Source of the DNA: Lepus europaeus
Lineage: Eukaryota > Chordata > Mammalia > Lagomorpha > Leporidae
Assembly (NCBI RefSeq): GCF_033115175.1
Contig: NC_084850.1
Location: 4,339,024 to 4,403,023 of the forward strand
Length of the DNA stretch: 64,000 nt
Direction: 5' to 3'
The first letter of the stretch is position 1. Every line of letters begins with the position of its first letter. Shown in pieces: positions 36,883-48,200 of the stretch. A program made the translations under genes and the position numbers. A model generated the notes under the pieces. That model did not search any database, was not told the origin of the DNA, and was given only the letters and a program-made list of their open reading frames with translations.

Positions 36883-36949
36883 CTCTGTAACTCTTTCAGA
36901 TAAATAAATCTTAAAAAAATATCAAATGTAATTTGCTAAAAAAAAAAAA
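36549..36949 (+). mobile_element. CSINE (plus) inserted into the minus-strand CSINE
   Basis: Full element with a long (CT)n run and an A-rich tail. The interrupted element's TGGAGCAG is duplicated on both sides (36,539-36,546 and 36,953-36,960). Confidence 0.9.
36805..36878 (+). repeat. (CT)n microsatellite inside a CSINE
   Basis: About 70 bp of CT dinucleotides with one TTC interruption, grown from the CT-rich segment of the SINE. Confidence 0.95.
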
Positions 36950-37038
36950 AAGTGGAGCAGCCAGGAGTTGAACCGGGGCACATGTGGGATGCTGACACTG
37001 CAGGTGCAGGCATAACTCTATGCCACAGCACAAGCCCC
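36950..37038 (-). mobile_element. CSINE (minus), head-side part
   Basis: Completes the element begun at 36,328, ending with GGGGCTTGTGCTGTGGCATA on the minus strand. Confidence 0.85.
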
Positions 37039-37600
37039 AACTCAAGCTATTCTTATTGCTACTTATCTCTTGTCTTCTAAGCTAACAGATGACTTCTTGG
37101 GGTTGCACTGACTTATTTGGGTTGGACTCCTGTACCACTACCTACAAAATCAAGTTCATTTTTTTTAGCACACAGCTCAGTCTCCTCCTGAGCCTTCCTA
37201 GTCTCCCAATGAGATACATCCCCACCTCTCCTAAACCCTTGTAGCATTTCCCAGATAATTCTGTGGATGGCATCTGGTCCTGCCCCAAACCAGAGTTACT
37301 AATATGTATTTCCTCTCAAATCAGCATGTAACTAACTCCAGGGCAGGGGCTGTATCATTCATCTGACAAGTCCAGCATGGTACAGTATGTTTTATGGTAC
37401 ACATTTCATGAATGTCGAATGACTCAAATTTAACAATTTACTGCTATCAGTCAATATCTCCTCTGACAGAGGCACACTCTGGGGACAGTATGAGAGTGAA
37501 TCACGTAAGGTCCTTTACCTCAGAAAGACTCCAGTCAATCCAGGGCAACAGGGTACACAAATATACACAAAGAAGAAACACTCAAGATAACCTTGCACAG
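37039..37600. other. Intergenic DNA with an L2-like stretch
   Basis: No gene. About 37,130-37,430 resembles an L2 3' region ('gagccttcctagtctccc', later 'aactccagggcaggggctgtatcattc'). Confidence 0.45.
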
Positions 37601-37613
37601 GAGTACTAGATAG

Positions 37614-37933
37614 TTCGTGAGTGTGTACTACAGCAGCTTCAAACTGCTACTTGGGACCTATCCATTCCATACTGGAGTGCTGATTCTAGTTTCAGCAACT
37701 CTGATTCTGATCCAGGTCCCTATTAATATGCTTGGGAAGCAACAGATGATGGTTCAAGAACTTGAGTTCCTGATTCGCATATGGGAGACCTAGAACAAGT
37801 GTCTGGCTTCTCGATCCAACTTGGCTCAGCCCCCACTACTGTAGCTGTTTTGGGAGCGAACCAGCAGATGGAAGTGCACACTCAGTGTTGTCTGTCATTG
37901 TTTAAATAAATAAATATTTTCTTTTTGTTTAAA
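37614..37933 (+). mobile_element. CSINE, old copy
   Basis: Diverged body and AAATAAATAAATATTTT tail. A recognisable target-site duplication GAGTACTAGATAG (37,601-37,613) and GAGTACTAGACAG (37,934-37,946) survives with one mismatch. Confidence 0.88.
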
Positions 37934-37946
37934 GAGTACTAGACAG

Positions 37947-38905
37947 GTTTCAGAAAGCTGTAATGTTCAAAGACCAGTCCTTGAAGCCAGGTTAGACTGT
38001 TGAGGGATGCTTCATGAGGATGCAGGAACTGAAAAGGTGAATCCACCATGAGACAGCAATGTGGAGTGCCAGGAACTAGGAAACATCCAGGCTGTTGGAG
38101 TGGAGGAGATGACTATACCAAAGAGGGAGGGAAAGGCTGCTTCGATACAGACCATGTTATAAATACAACTTTAAGAAACTTCCAGAATAGTGGCTGAACT
38201 TGGACCCATTTAGTCCTAACAGTTATCACATGAGTTGAGGATGGTTTTTATTGTCTCTATTTGACAGATGAGCAAACTGAGGCCAAAGAGGTTTAGGCAC
38301 TTGAATGCTAAGCAGAGGCAGTTAGGGCAACACTTGGGCAAAGTTGTGCTGTTGGAAATGTGGTTACGCTACTGGGATGGCAGGGATCACAGTGCAGAAG
38401 ACACATTAGAAATCTGGCTGTGTCATGTGACCAAAGGCCCCAGCTTTTAAAGGGATTAGGAAATAGCAGAACAGGATATTCTTGCAGGACTTCTTTTCCT
38501 TAAAGACCTGATCTGCAGTCCCTCTATCAGTAGTCTTCAAAAGGGTCATGGTACATGCATATTATGAAAACACTATGTGGATTTCAATTTTTTAACTCAT
38601 AAGTAATTTTTAATTCCATGAAAATTTCGAAGTACCCTCATGCTTCTCACTGCTGAGTTTGTACCAGGGGTAGTTTGTGGGGAGCCGGGTGGTGACTAAG
38701 CAGATTCTTGGGATTTGTAAGACTGTACAGGGAAGGCTGACCAACAAGCCCTCCAGAGGTACCTGTAGTGAACTACGTATTTTGGGGGAAGTACTGAGTA
38801 TATGCTGTTGGGCCTCCCCCTATGCTGGGGTCCACAAATCCAGCCTCATCGTCCTGAGACAGCAGTTTTTTCCTTCCCCGAGATCTCTTGTGCTATGGCT
38901 TAAAA
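37947..38905. other. Intergenic DNA with a probable MIR
   Basis: No gene. About 38,195-38,345 reads as MIR ('tattgtctctatttgacagatgagcaaactgaggccaaagaggtttagg'). Confidence 0.45.
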
Positions 38906-39217
38906 AAAAAAAAGATTTATTTATCAGAATGTTGGAGTTACAGAGAGATGGAGAGACATCCTATATCCTCTGATTTACTCCCCAAATGCCCACAATAGTC
39001 AGGGTTGGGCCAGGTGAAGCCAAGAGCCAGGGACTTCCTTCAGGTCTCCCACCTGGGTGGCAGGGGCCCAAGTACTTGAGCCATCTGCTGCTGCTTTCCC
39101 AGGGCATTAGCAGGGAGCTGGATCAGAAGTGGAGCAGCTGGGACATGAAATGGCGCCCATATGGGATGCTGGCACTGCAGACGGCAGCTTTATCTGCTAT
39201 ACCACAATACCAGCTCC
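38906..39217 (-). mobile_element. CSINE, older type
   Basis: Minus strand, with A-tail (AAAAAGATTTATTTATC) to head (GAGCTGGTATTGTGGTATAGC). Flanks CTATGGCTTAA and CTATGCTTAA suggest an imperfect target-site duplication. Confidence 0.87.
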
Positions 39218-40045
39218 ACTATGCTTAAGGCCCCTCCCTCCCATACTTCCTGTCTGTGGCCTGGGAGCAGGTTACTTCTTTTCTTCATTTTTCTAAACCG
39301 AATGCCTGACAGAGAGGAGGTACTTAAATGCCAGAAAGTGAAAGGATGCATTAATCAAAGAATGACTGCTGTTAATGATCCAGTGATATTGATGTATTGG
39401 TCATGAGACTATCAGCTTCTACATGTGGGCAAAGTTCTGCATACATCCTTGGTGTTCCCATAGATGATGTGTATGTCACTTCCGCTTCCATGGAGACAGA
39501 TTTCATCCTTATGAACAGGGGTCTATGGCAAAGCCAGACTGAGCATTCTGCTATTCTATTATATTCCACATAAGCCAAATGACACTAAATCCAAACACAC
39601 TGGCCACACTTGCTAAAGTGGACCCCCATTTAGCCATGGCATTACTAAACTGAAAACACTTGGCTACGAAAGCCCTATAATCTTTTAAAGTAGTAGCTGG
39701 TCTACTCAGTACTTAAAGGAGAAGTCTCAGCAAAAAGTGCAGAAAACAGAATGCTTTATCAACACTGAACTCAGGTATTCACCTTAGCATTAAAGACAAA
39801 GTATGGAGGCTTCATTCCTGATGCTATACAACTGTAGTGATGAAGAAAGTACACTGACTACCACCATTCTAGCCCTTCATATCTGCCAGGACTTTCCTTT
39901 GTGAGGAGTTAATTAGCTTACATAATTAGATCTCTTCTAAGATTTAGATTTTCTTTTTACAAGCAAAGTGCAACTCTCCCCAAATTGCAAGGAAAATTCA
40001 ACAGTTTTTAACTCAAAGTGTGCTCTTTACAAAATACTTTACATG
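39218..40045. other. Intergenic DNA, nothing recognised
   Basis: No gene or clear repeat. Confidence 0.4.
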
Positions 40046-40345
40046 GGGCCAATACTGTGGGGTAGCAGCTAAAGCCACTGGCTGTAATGCCAGTATCCTA
40101 TATGGGCACTGGCTTGAGTCCCAGCTGCTCCATGTCTGATCCAGCTCCCTGTTAATGTGCCTGGGAAAAGCAGTGGAAGATAGTCCCAGAATAAAGGCCC
40201 CTGCCTCCCATGTGGCAGACCTGAATGAAGCTCCTGGCTCCTGGCTTCAGCCTGTCCCAGTGCTGGACATTGTGGCAATCTGGGGAATGAACCAGAAGAT
40301 GGAAGAGCTCTTTCTCTGTAACTGCAATTTTAAAAAAAAATATTG
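40046..40345 (+). mobile_element. CSINE, older type
   Basis: Head GGGGCCAATACTGTGGGGTAG, body and shortened tail (CTGCAATTTTAAAAAAAAA) are present; moderately diverged. Confidence 0.87.
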
Positions 40346-40507
40346 TACAGATACTTCATATGCTCAAAATTGGGAAATAAACTGTACTTGATATCTTCTT
40401 CATATCCCAGAAGGCCAGTTTCCACGACTGTATAATTTAGGATTTTTTCCCTTAATAAACACATTCATTCTACACAATTTTCCAATGGATGCTAAAAGCT
40501 GAATATC

Positions 40508-42314
40508 TGTAAGTGAAGGACTCAAAATCAAACTATGCAACAGATAAAGGGTTGATAACCAGAATCTACAAAGAAATCAAGAAACTCCACAACAACGAAA
40601 CAAACAACCCACTTAAGAGATGGGCCAAGGACCTCAATAGACATTTTTCAAGAGGAAATAAAAATGGCCAACAGACACATGAAAAAATGTTCAAGATCAC
40701 TAGCAATCAGAGAAATGCAAATCAAAACCACAATGAGATTTCACCTCACCCCGGTGAGAATGGCTCACATTCAGAAATCTACCAACAACAGATGCTGGAG
40801 AGGATGTGGGGAAAAAGGGACACTAACCCACTGTTGGTGGGAATGCAAACTGGTTAAGCCACTATGGAAGTCAGTCTGGAGATTCCTCAGAAACCCGAAT
40901 ATAACCCTACCATTCAACCCAGCCATCCCACTCATTGGAATTTACCCAAAGGAAATTAATTTGGCAAACAAAAAAAGCCATCTGCACATTAATGTTTATT
41001 GCAGCTCAATTCACAATAGCTAAGACCTGGAACCAACCCAAATGCCCATCAACAGTAGACTGGATAAAGAAATGATGGGACATGTACTCTATAGAATACT
41101 ATACAGCAGTCAAAAACAATGAAACCCAGTCATTTGCAACAAGATGGAGGAATCTGGAAAACATCATGCTGAGTGAATTCAGTCAGTCCCAAAGAGACAA
41201 ATATCATTTGTTCTCCCTGATCTGTGACAACTAACTGAGCATGAAAGGGGAAACCTATTGAAGTGAAATGGACACTATAAGAAACAATAACCTGATCAGC
41301 TCTTGTCCTGACTGTTGATGTACAATGTATACTTTATCCTTTTTAGTATTGTTGTTGTTGTTGTTGTTCTAGTACTAGTGGTTGAACTCTGTAATTAACA
41401 CACAATTATTCTTAGGTGTTTAAATTTTAACTGAAAAGTGATCCCTGTTAAATATAAGAGTGGGAAAGGGAGAGAGAGGAGATGTACAATTTGGGGCATG
41501 CTCAATCGGACTTGCCTCAAATGGTGGAGTTAGAAATGTGCCAGGGGATTCCAATAAAATCCCATCAAGGTGGCATGCACCAATGCCATCTCACTAGTCC
41601 AAGTGATCAATCTCAGTTCACAATTGATGACTCTGATAGGTCTAAGAGTCAAAGGGATCACACAAACAAGACTAGTGTCTGCTAATACTAACTGATAGAA
41701 TCAAAAGGGGAGAGAACGATCCAACATGGGAAGCGGGATACACAGCAGACTCATAGAATGGCTGATGTCCTAAATAGCACTCTGGCCTCAGAATTAGCCC
41801 TTAAGGCATTCAGATCTGGCGGAAGAGCCCATGAGAGTATTGTAGGCATGGAAAACCAAGACACCCTGGGGAAAAATAAAAGACCTAAATGAAAGATCTC
41901 TGTGAGTGAGATCCCAGTGGAAAGAACGGGGCCATCAAAGAAGGAGGTACCTTTCTCTGAAGGGAGGAGAGAACTTCCACTTTGACTATGACCCTGTCTG
42001 AATAAGATCAAAGTCGGCGAACCCTAAAGGCTTCCATAGCCTTGGCAACTCATGACTAGAGCCTAGGGAGATTACTGACGCCATAAACAAGAGTGTCAAA
42101 TTGTTAAGACAACAACAGGAGTCACTGTGTACTTACATCTCATGTGGGATCTGTCCTTAATGTGTTGTCTAATGTGAAGTGATGCTATACCTAGTACTAA
42201 AACAGTATTTTTACACTTTGTGTTTCTGTGTGGGTGCAAACTGATGAAATCTTTACTTAGTATACACGGAATCGATCTTCTGTATATAAAGATAATGGAA
42301 AATGAAAAAAAAAA
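40508..42314 (+). mobile_element. Rabbit L1, 5'-truncated, ORF2 end plus 3' UTR
   Basis: The last part of L1 ORF2 is readable in two frames: first ...[18 protein letters not shown], then from about 40,660 [19 protein letters not shown]...[14 protein letters not shown]...DPAIP-like [14 protein letters not shown] frameshift near 40,655 and another at the A-run near 40,970 inactivate it. The 3' UTR follows, with a (TTG)n run near 41,345, and ends in a 10-A run at 42,305-42,314. Confidence 0.88.
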
Positions 42315-42368
42315 CCTGGTGTTAAATTGTAAATGGCATAGAAAATTAATTAATTTTTAAAAAATATC
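42315..42368. other. Spacer between two L1 3' ends
   Basis: AT-rich 54-bp segment between the A-tail of the first L1 and the start of the second truncated copy. Confidence 0.6.
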
Positions 42369-42674
42369 ATGTAGGATCTCTGTCTTTAATGTTCTGTACA
42401 CTGTTATTTAATGCTATAACTAGTACTCCAACAGTATTTTTTCACTTTGTATTGCTATGTGGGGGCAAACTGTTGAAATCTTTACTTAATATATACTAAA
42501 CTGATCTTCTGTATATAAAGAGAATTGAAAATGAATCTTGATGTGAATGGAAGGGGAGAGGGAGTGGGAAAGGGGAGGGTTGTGGGTGGGAGGGAAGTTA
42601 TGGAGGGGGAAGCCATTGTAATCCATAAGCTGTACTTTGGAAATTTATATTAATTAAATAAAAGTTTTAAAAAA
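42369..42674 (+). mobile_element. Second rabbit L1 3' end
   Basis: It repeats the 3' UTR from 'catgtaggatctctgtc' and continues further, through the 'gaaggggagagggagtggg' tract to AAATAAAAGTTTTAAAAAA. It resembles the 3' end of the L1 at 13,094-13,915 more closely than that of the L1 immediately before it. Confidence 0.87.
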
Positions 42675-43564
42675 GGATATGAGAGGTAAAATGTGCTCTA
42701 ATCAGACCCTTGGGTGTCAACATGCTGCCGAAGACCTTTGCATTTCCCGGGACCTGCTTAGAAATGTAGGCTCTCAGACCCACTTCAGAACTTCTGATTC
42801 AGAAGCTGCATTTGACATGATCACTGAGAGATCTGAATGTGCACTGATTTTTGAGAATCATGGACACTGGCCACCAGTTTTCGAACTGTAATCTGTGACA
42901 GTACATTATGAGTTCTGTGAGGAATGGTCCAATATTGAGCTGGAAACAGGAGGGGGATGGAATCAGGTCTTGCTTCAGCTGAGCAGCAGCCTTCCTCTGA
43001 TCTGTGTGGTATGCTGAACTTCCCAGCCAAAGACACTGCATGGGCTCAAAGGTTTGACAACCATGTTCTAAGAATAATTACCTTATTTTCTAAGTAACAC
43101 AACTGAGATTTTCTAAAAAGCACACAGGACTTAGCCAAGATCACATCACAGTCCCTTGGACATTGTTGGAAATGCCTGAAATTTCCAAACCTAGGATACA
43201 AGAAAAACCTTTAGTCCAAATTACTGGAATAATCTGAAACCTACAAAGTAGAAGCAAAGATTGAGAAACTGAGTTCCAGAAGGAGAGAATACAAAGTGCA
43301 AGGGTGTGTGCTGGCAACAGACCTATAAGGCGAGTGGCATTTCTATCACTTGGTTTATAAGATATGAAGACACAGAGAAATGAAGAACTACCAAAGCCAC
43401 ACGGGAAGAGGAAGAACTGACACTGAAACAGGCTCCACTAGAATCCAAAGCTAACACCCTCATGGTAATAGCCACCCAGCGATCCCCTCTCCATGTTGGT
43501 CCAGTGTATGAACCACGCAGATGTACCGAATACAAAGATTAGGCTCCCATGTAATGCAAAGTGC
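42675..43564. other. Intergenic DNA, nothing recognised
   Basis: No gene or clear repeat; short chance frames only. Confidence 0.4.
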
Positions 43565-43575
43565 GTTGTTACATT

Positions 43576-43906
43576 GTCTTTTTTTTTGACAGGCAGAGTT
43601 AGACAGTGAGAGAGAGAGACAGGGAGAAAGGTCTTCCTTTTCCGTTGGTTCACTCCCCAAATGGCCGCTAAGCCTGGAACGCTGTGCCGATCCAAAGCCA
43701 GGAACCAGGTGCTTCCTCCTGGTATCCCATGCGGGTGCAGGGCCCAAGCACTTGGGCCATCCTCCACTGCTTTCCGCGGTCACAGCAGAGAGCTGGACTG
43801 GAAAAGGAGCAACCGGGACAGAATCCGGCGCCCCAACCAGGTCTAGAACCCAGGGTGCTGGCGCCACAGGCAGGGGATTAGCCAAGTGAGCCGCAGCCCT
43901 GGCCAT
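43576..43906 (-). mobile_element. CSINE, intermediate young type
   Basis: Minus strand, with GACAGGCAGAGTTAGACAG 3' end but a CACTCCCCAAATGG body, a mixture of the young and older types. Flanked by GTTGTTACATT at 43,565-43,575 and 43,907-43,917. Confidence 0.92.
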
Positions 43907-43917
43907 GTTGTTACATT

Positions 43918-44289
43918 TTCATGGTAACACACATAAGGAATCTATATTTGTTTTAATATCCATCATCACGTGTCCAATATCCTGTGAAATAATGCCTTGG
44001 AAAAGTCAGAAATACAGAGAAGGCAGGAATGTTTAGAGAAAGAAAGGGAAAAAATATTTCACAATGTGTTGACTATTAGTTTTAGTATCTTATTTTACAC
44101 TCACAGTCTTCAAGCACTGCATGGGATTTTCCGCCATGGAAACTGCTCCTTGATCATTCCTCTGCTTATCAACAACATACCTTGCTTCTGAACAGTGGTC
44201 TTTCTACTTTTTGCATGTTGAACTCTTCAATTAGCAGAACATTAAGCCTCTGATCATAAATCAGAAATGTTATCACAAAAATTAGGAAA
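43918..44289. other. Intergenic DNA, nothing recognised
   Basis: No gene or clear repeat. Confidence 0.4.
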
Positions 44290-44405
44290 GAAAAAAAGAA
44301 GGAAGGAAGAGGGAGGGAGGGAAGTATCATTGTATTCTTATAATTGTATCCATGAACTACTTGAAATCTGTTCTCTTGGTATTCATAAAAAATTTAATTT
44401 AAAAA
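44290..44405 (+). mobile_element. Probable older L1 3' end
   Basis: A purine-rich tract followed by 'gtatcattgtattcttataattgtatcc' and 'gaaatctgttctcttggtattcataaaaa'; it shares this order with 350-478. Confidence 0.45.
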
Positions 44406-44836
44406 GATGAAAAGAAAATAAACTTGAAGGAGTTGGCAACCATATGGCACAATGAAGAATTGGCTGGCATTAGAACAAATACTTTATAAAAAGTGGGGGC
44501 TCTTTGTTAAAGCTTTCTTCAAACATAATTTGTGAACATTCCAGTTCAATACAACAAGTTGCCAAAGCTGAGCTCTCTCATCGTCTTGTCTTCATTACCC
44601 ACTCTCCAGTAAAGACAGCATGTTCAAAAGCAGTGGGCAAGAAGCCTACACTGAAAACTGTACCTCTCCCTGGATGCTGCCATAGCTCAAATATTCAGGA
44701 GAGCACATGGGCCAACCACACTGCACCTTCTTTCTCTGGGTCATTATCAGCCACTGTTCTCCAGTGTCCCAGATGAGGATGGCACATAGGGCAAAAGTGG
44801 ACATTCAGGTGGGGGCCTGGAGGGATCTGGTCCCAA
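44406..44836. other. Intergenic DNA, nothing recognised
   Basis: No gene. A 90-codon chance frame (44,504-44,776) has no recognisable domain. Confidence 0.4.
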
Positions 44837-44848
44837 CACCCTTCTCCC

Positions 44849-45189
44849 GGCCAGCGCCGCGGCTCAATAGGCTAATCCTCCGCCTAGCGGCGCCGGCACA
44901 CCGGGTTCTAGTCCCAGTCGGGGCACCGGATTCTATCCCGGTTGCCCCTCTTCCAGGCCAGCTCTTTGCTGTGGCCAGGGAGTACAGTGGAGGATGGCCC
45001 AAGTACTTGGGTCCTGCACCCCATGGGAGACCAGGATAAGCACCTGGCTCCTGCCATCGGATCAGCGCAGTGCGCTGGCCGCAGCGGCCATTGGAGGGTG
45101 AACCAACGGCAAAGGAAGACTTTTCTCTCTGTCTCACTCTCTCACTATCCACTCTGCCTGTCAAAAAAAAAAAAAAAAAAAAAAAAAAC
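44849..45189 (+). mobile_element. CSINE, young subfamily
   Basis: Full copy from GGCCAGCGCCGCGGCTCAAT to a pure A-tail of about 26. Flanked by a perfect 12-bp duplication CACCCTTCTCCC at 44,837-44,848 and 45,190-45,201. It sits at the edge of the GC-rich region. Confidence 0.94.
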
Positions 45190-45201
45190 CACCCTTCTCC
45201 C

Positions 45202-48200
45202 ATGCCCTCTCCACAATAATCCTCAGACCTCAGAGACCTAATACCATCTTTCCGAACACCACTGTTCAGTCAGGAACAAGAATCGGAAACCTCACTGCAA
45301 GCTAGAACGAGTGACCTCCGGGTGAGTCTCAAGGCAAAGAGCCATAGTTCAGTGGGACAAGTGTTACTTGGTGGAGGCTGCTCCTGAGCCACACACACCT
45401 GCATCTTCTCATCTGGTGCCCCCAAGGCATGCACACTCCTGGCCCGAGACAGGCACATAAGGGTTTGTCAAGCCACTGGCCAGACAAATGGGCCATCAGT
45501 GAGGTTTTTCTTGGGAAGAGGACCCACAGCCTACCTTTCCAAATGCTCACCGTGAACCCAGGGGAGGTGTGGCCCAGACTCCCGGGGAGTCTGACCCAAC
45601 CCAGTTTCCTGGCCTCCTCTCCCGTGATCTCGTATCACTAAGGGCTCTGCTCCGGCCAGGAACTTTCTCTCAGATCTCAGAATCATTCTAACCCTCTCAG
45701 GCTGCCCACCCCCGCCGCCCCCCACCCATTTCCCACCAAACACAAGCCCTTTGACCACAACACAGCTGGAAGGTCCCTCCTATGTGAAGCCTTCCCCAAC
45801 CCCACACACAGCTAGCAGTCTCCTCTTCACACTGACTCACCTCCTCCTGCTCCATGGTCCAGAGGCCTGCCCAGAAGGTGCTCCCCAGCAGCCCCCCGAG
45901 TACCAGAGCAGGGAGCGTGCGCCTCTGAGGGGCTCTTGCGGCAGTGGTGTCTGCCAACTTCCATTCGCTTTGCTTTGTGCCACCTTAGTACTCAGATCTG
46001 CCCTCTCCCATCAGGCGCTGCCTACACTACTGCTGACAGATGACGAGCTGCCCTGATAGCAAGTGCCCTGGAAGCACATCCCTTCACAACCCAGGCAGCC
46101 GGCTGCAGGGCTGAACACAGTTCTGCCTCTGCAAGGGCAGCCGCTGGGTCCCTCCCCGTGCTGCTCAGCACACGTCCCCCCCGGGGCCTCCGTTCTGGAC
46201 GTTACTTCATCTAGTGAGCCAGCGTGGGCTGCGTGGCCTATCGTGTGCCAGGCACTAAGAGGACCTGTGGCTCTGTGCCCCAGGCAGGCCCCTCTAGTGG
46301 ACAATCCTTGCTCCACATCTCCCTGTTGGGCCAGTCGAGAATGCCAGGGCAGGTCCAACCTGCTTCCCAAGCCTGCTTCCTTCCTGTCCCTCTCGTGATA
46401 GTCCCAGCAAGCCTTGGGGTCCGCTCATGTCCTCTCCCACTCTGCCTCCTGAAGGGCCCAGTCTGGGACAGCTGGCTGCAGAGGGTCCAGGAAAGCCGGT
46501 GGAAAGATGGGCGTTGGTACAGGATCCTCCGACTGCACCTGCTCATCTGGTAACGTGGAGCCCACCCCAGGGGAAAGGGGGTGTATACACAGCCCCAGGC
46601 ACGAGGCGGCAGCCACGCCTTCGGTGCTGGAACAATTTGCTGGCATGGCCAGTTTGTGAAGGGGAAGCTCCTGGTGACAGAGGAAGGGTCATCCCAGAGA
46701 AGCTACGAGAGCAGCACGCACCTGCAGCAGCCAGCAGTGTCACGGTGTCTCTGCAGGATGAGACTCGGGGGTACCTGATGAGGTACAACATGAAGGACAG
46801 GAGGCTACCCGCTGGGCAACAGATCTTAGTGGGCCGCAGGGCCCCTAATGCTGGGAGGGGGCACTCTCCATGTAGGCATGGGACCTGGAAGCCTGGAAAC
46901 GGCCGTGGTCCTCGCTGAGTGATCCTAAAAGGCTTCCATGACCATGGCAGATGGTAACGGAAGGGCTTCGAAGCCTGAGAGAAGTGGGCCTGTGGGGGAC
47001 TGGACAGGGAAGAGCAGGCAAAACCACCCCTGGAGAATTCTGTTCCGGAGAGCTCCAAGGCCATCAACAGGCATGGACTGGAGAGAGGGCACTGGCACCA
47101 TGGGGCAGCTTGGGGCCTGGGGGAGGAGGGGCTCCTCTGCCCATCGGGGCTGACCTCAGGAGAGCCTGTCACAGGATTTGGTCACTGAGAACAAGGCCTG
47201 TGAAAGGGCCACTGCTGCTCCTGCCTGCCCTCTCCTCCCTCCTGCTCCTGCTCTTTCCTCTCTCTTCCACAGGCCAGGTCCAATCACAGGAGAGCCTTTC
47301 ACAGAGCGAGGCTCACCGAGAACAGGGCCTGATGGGTTGTCCCCTCCACCTCCCTGGCAGCAGGAGCAGCAGCAGAGCTCAGGGGTTAGCACTAAGCAGG
47401 ACCAAGCGGCCAGAAGCAGGGGGCTAGGATGATCACATGGCCGAGAATGCCCCCGAGAGTGATGGGGGCAGGGCCTTCAGTGAATGTGTAGCCCACACAG
47501 ATACAGCTCAAAACGGACAAAGAGAGCAAGGGTGAGTGCGCAGCAGGCTAAGGGCAGGCACCACAACCAACAAGTCAGGATCCACGGCCCAGTGTCTGTC
47601 ACCGTGCCAGTTTCTAGAGCTAGAGCACAGTGACCAGAGTGGTGGCTGGGGCCCCAGGTGGAAGGATGCCACAGCGCCTCGGCAAGCAGGAGATGAAAGG
47701 ATCCCCCAACCTTTCACAAAGGGACCTACGGCCTTAGTCCTGGGTGACTAAGCACTGGGGAAACGAGAATACCCAAACAGTCCGAGGGCTGCCGGACGGT
47801 GCCTAGCTTGCAGTGATACCAGAGGCCAATCAACCCCACCGGAAGGGTGGCTTCAGGTAGACGCCCCACACTCACACTGCAGGACAAAAAATACCCCTGG
47901 GTTCAAAGTACGAGGATTTGTGTGTGGGGCTCAAGTGGAGAGGCTGGAATCCACTAGACTCCACAGTGAGCTGCAGAGCCAGGAGATAGTGGATTAATTT
48001 TCCGAGGAAACTTTCGGGACACTTACGGTATACCCAAAGGACTGGCACTTACCATCACAGTAACACAGCACGAGCTTGAAAGGACAGTCAGAAAGGCATG
48101 GGCAAAGAACTGGGGAACACACACCAAACGACAAGCATGCAGGCCTCTGGGAAATGGCCTTCAGACAGCTCTCTGTGCCTGATCCCCATACACTTTTCCA

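Noticed and set aside
40513-41023. Reverse-transcriptase-derived frames
   Set aside because: They are the frameshifted end of L1 ORF2, so they are listed as a mobile element and not as a gene.
46543-47172. 209-codon minus-strand frame
   Set aside because: No domain, overlaps frames on the other strand, typical of GC-rich non-coding DNA.
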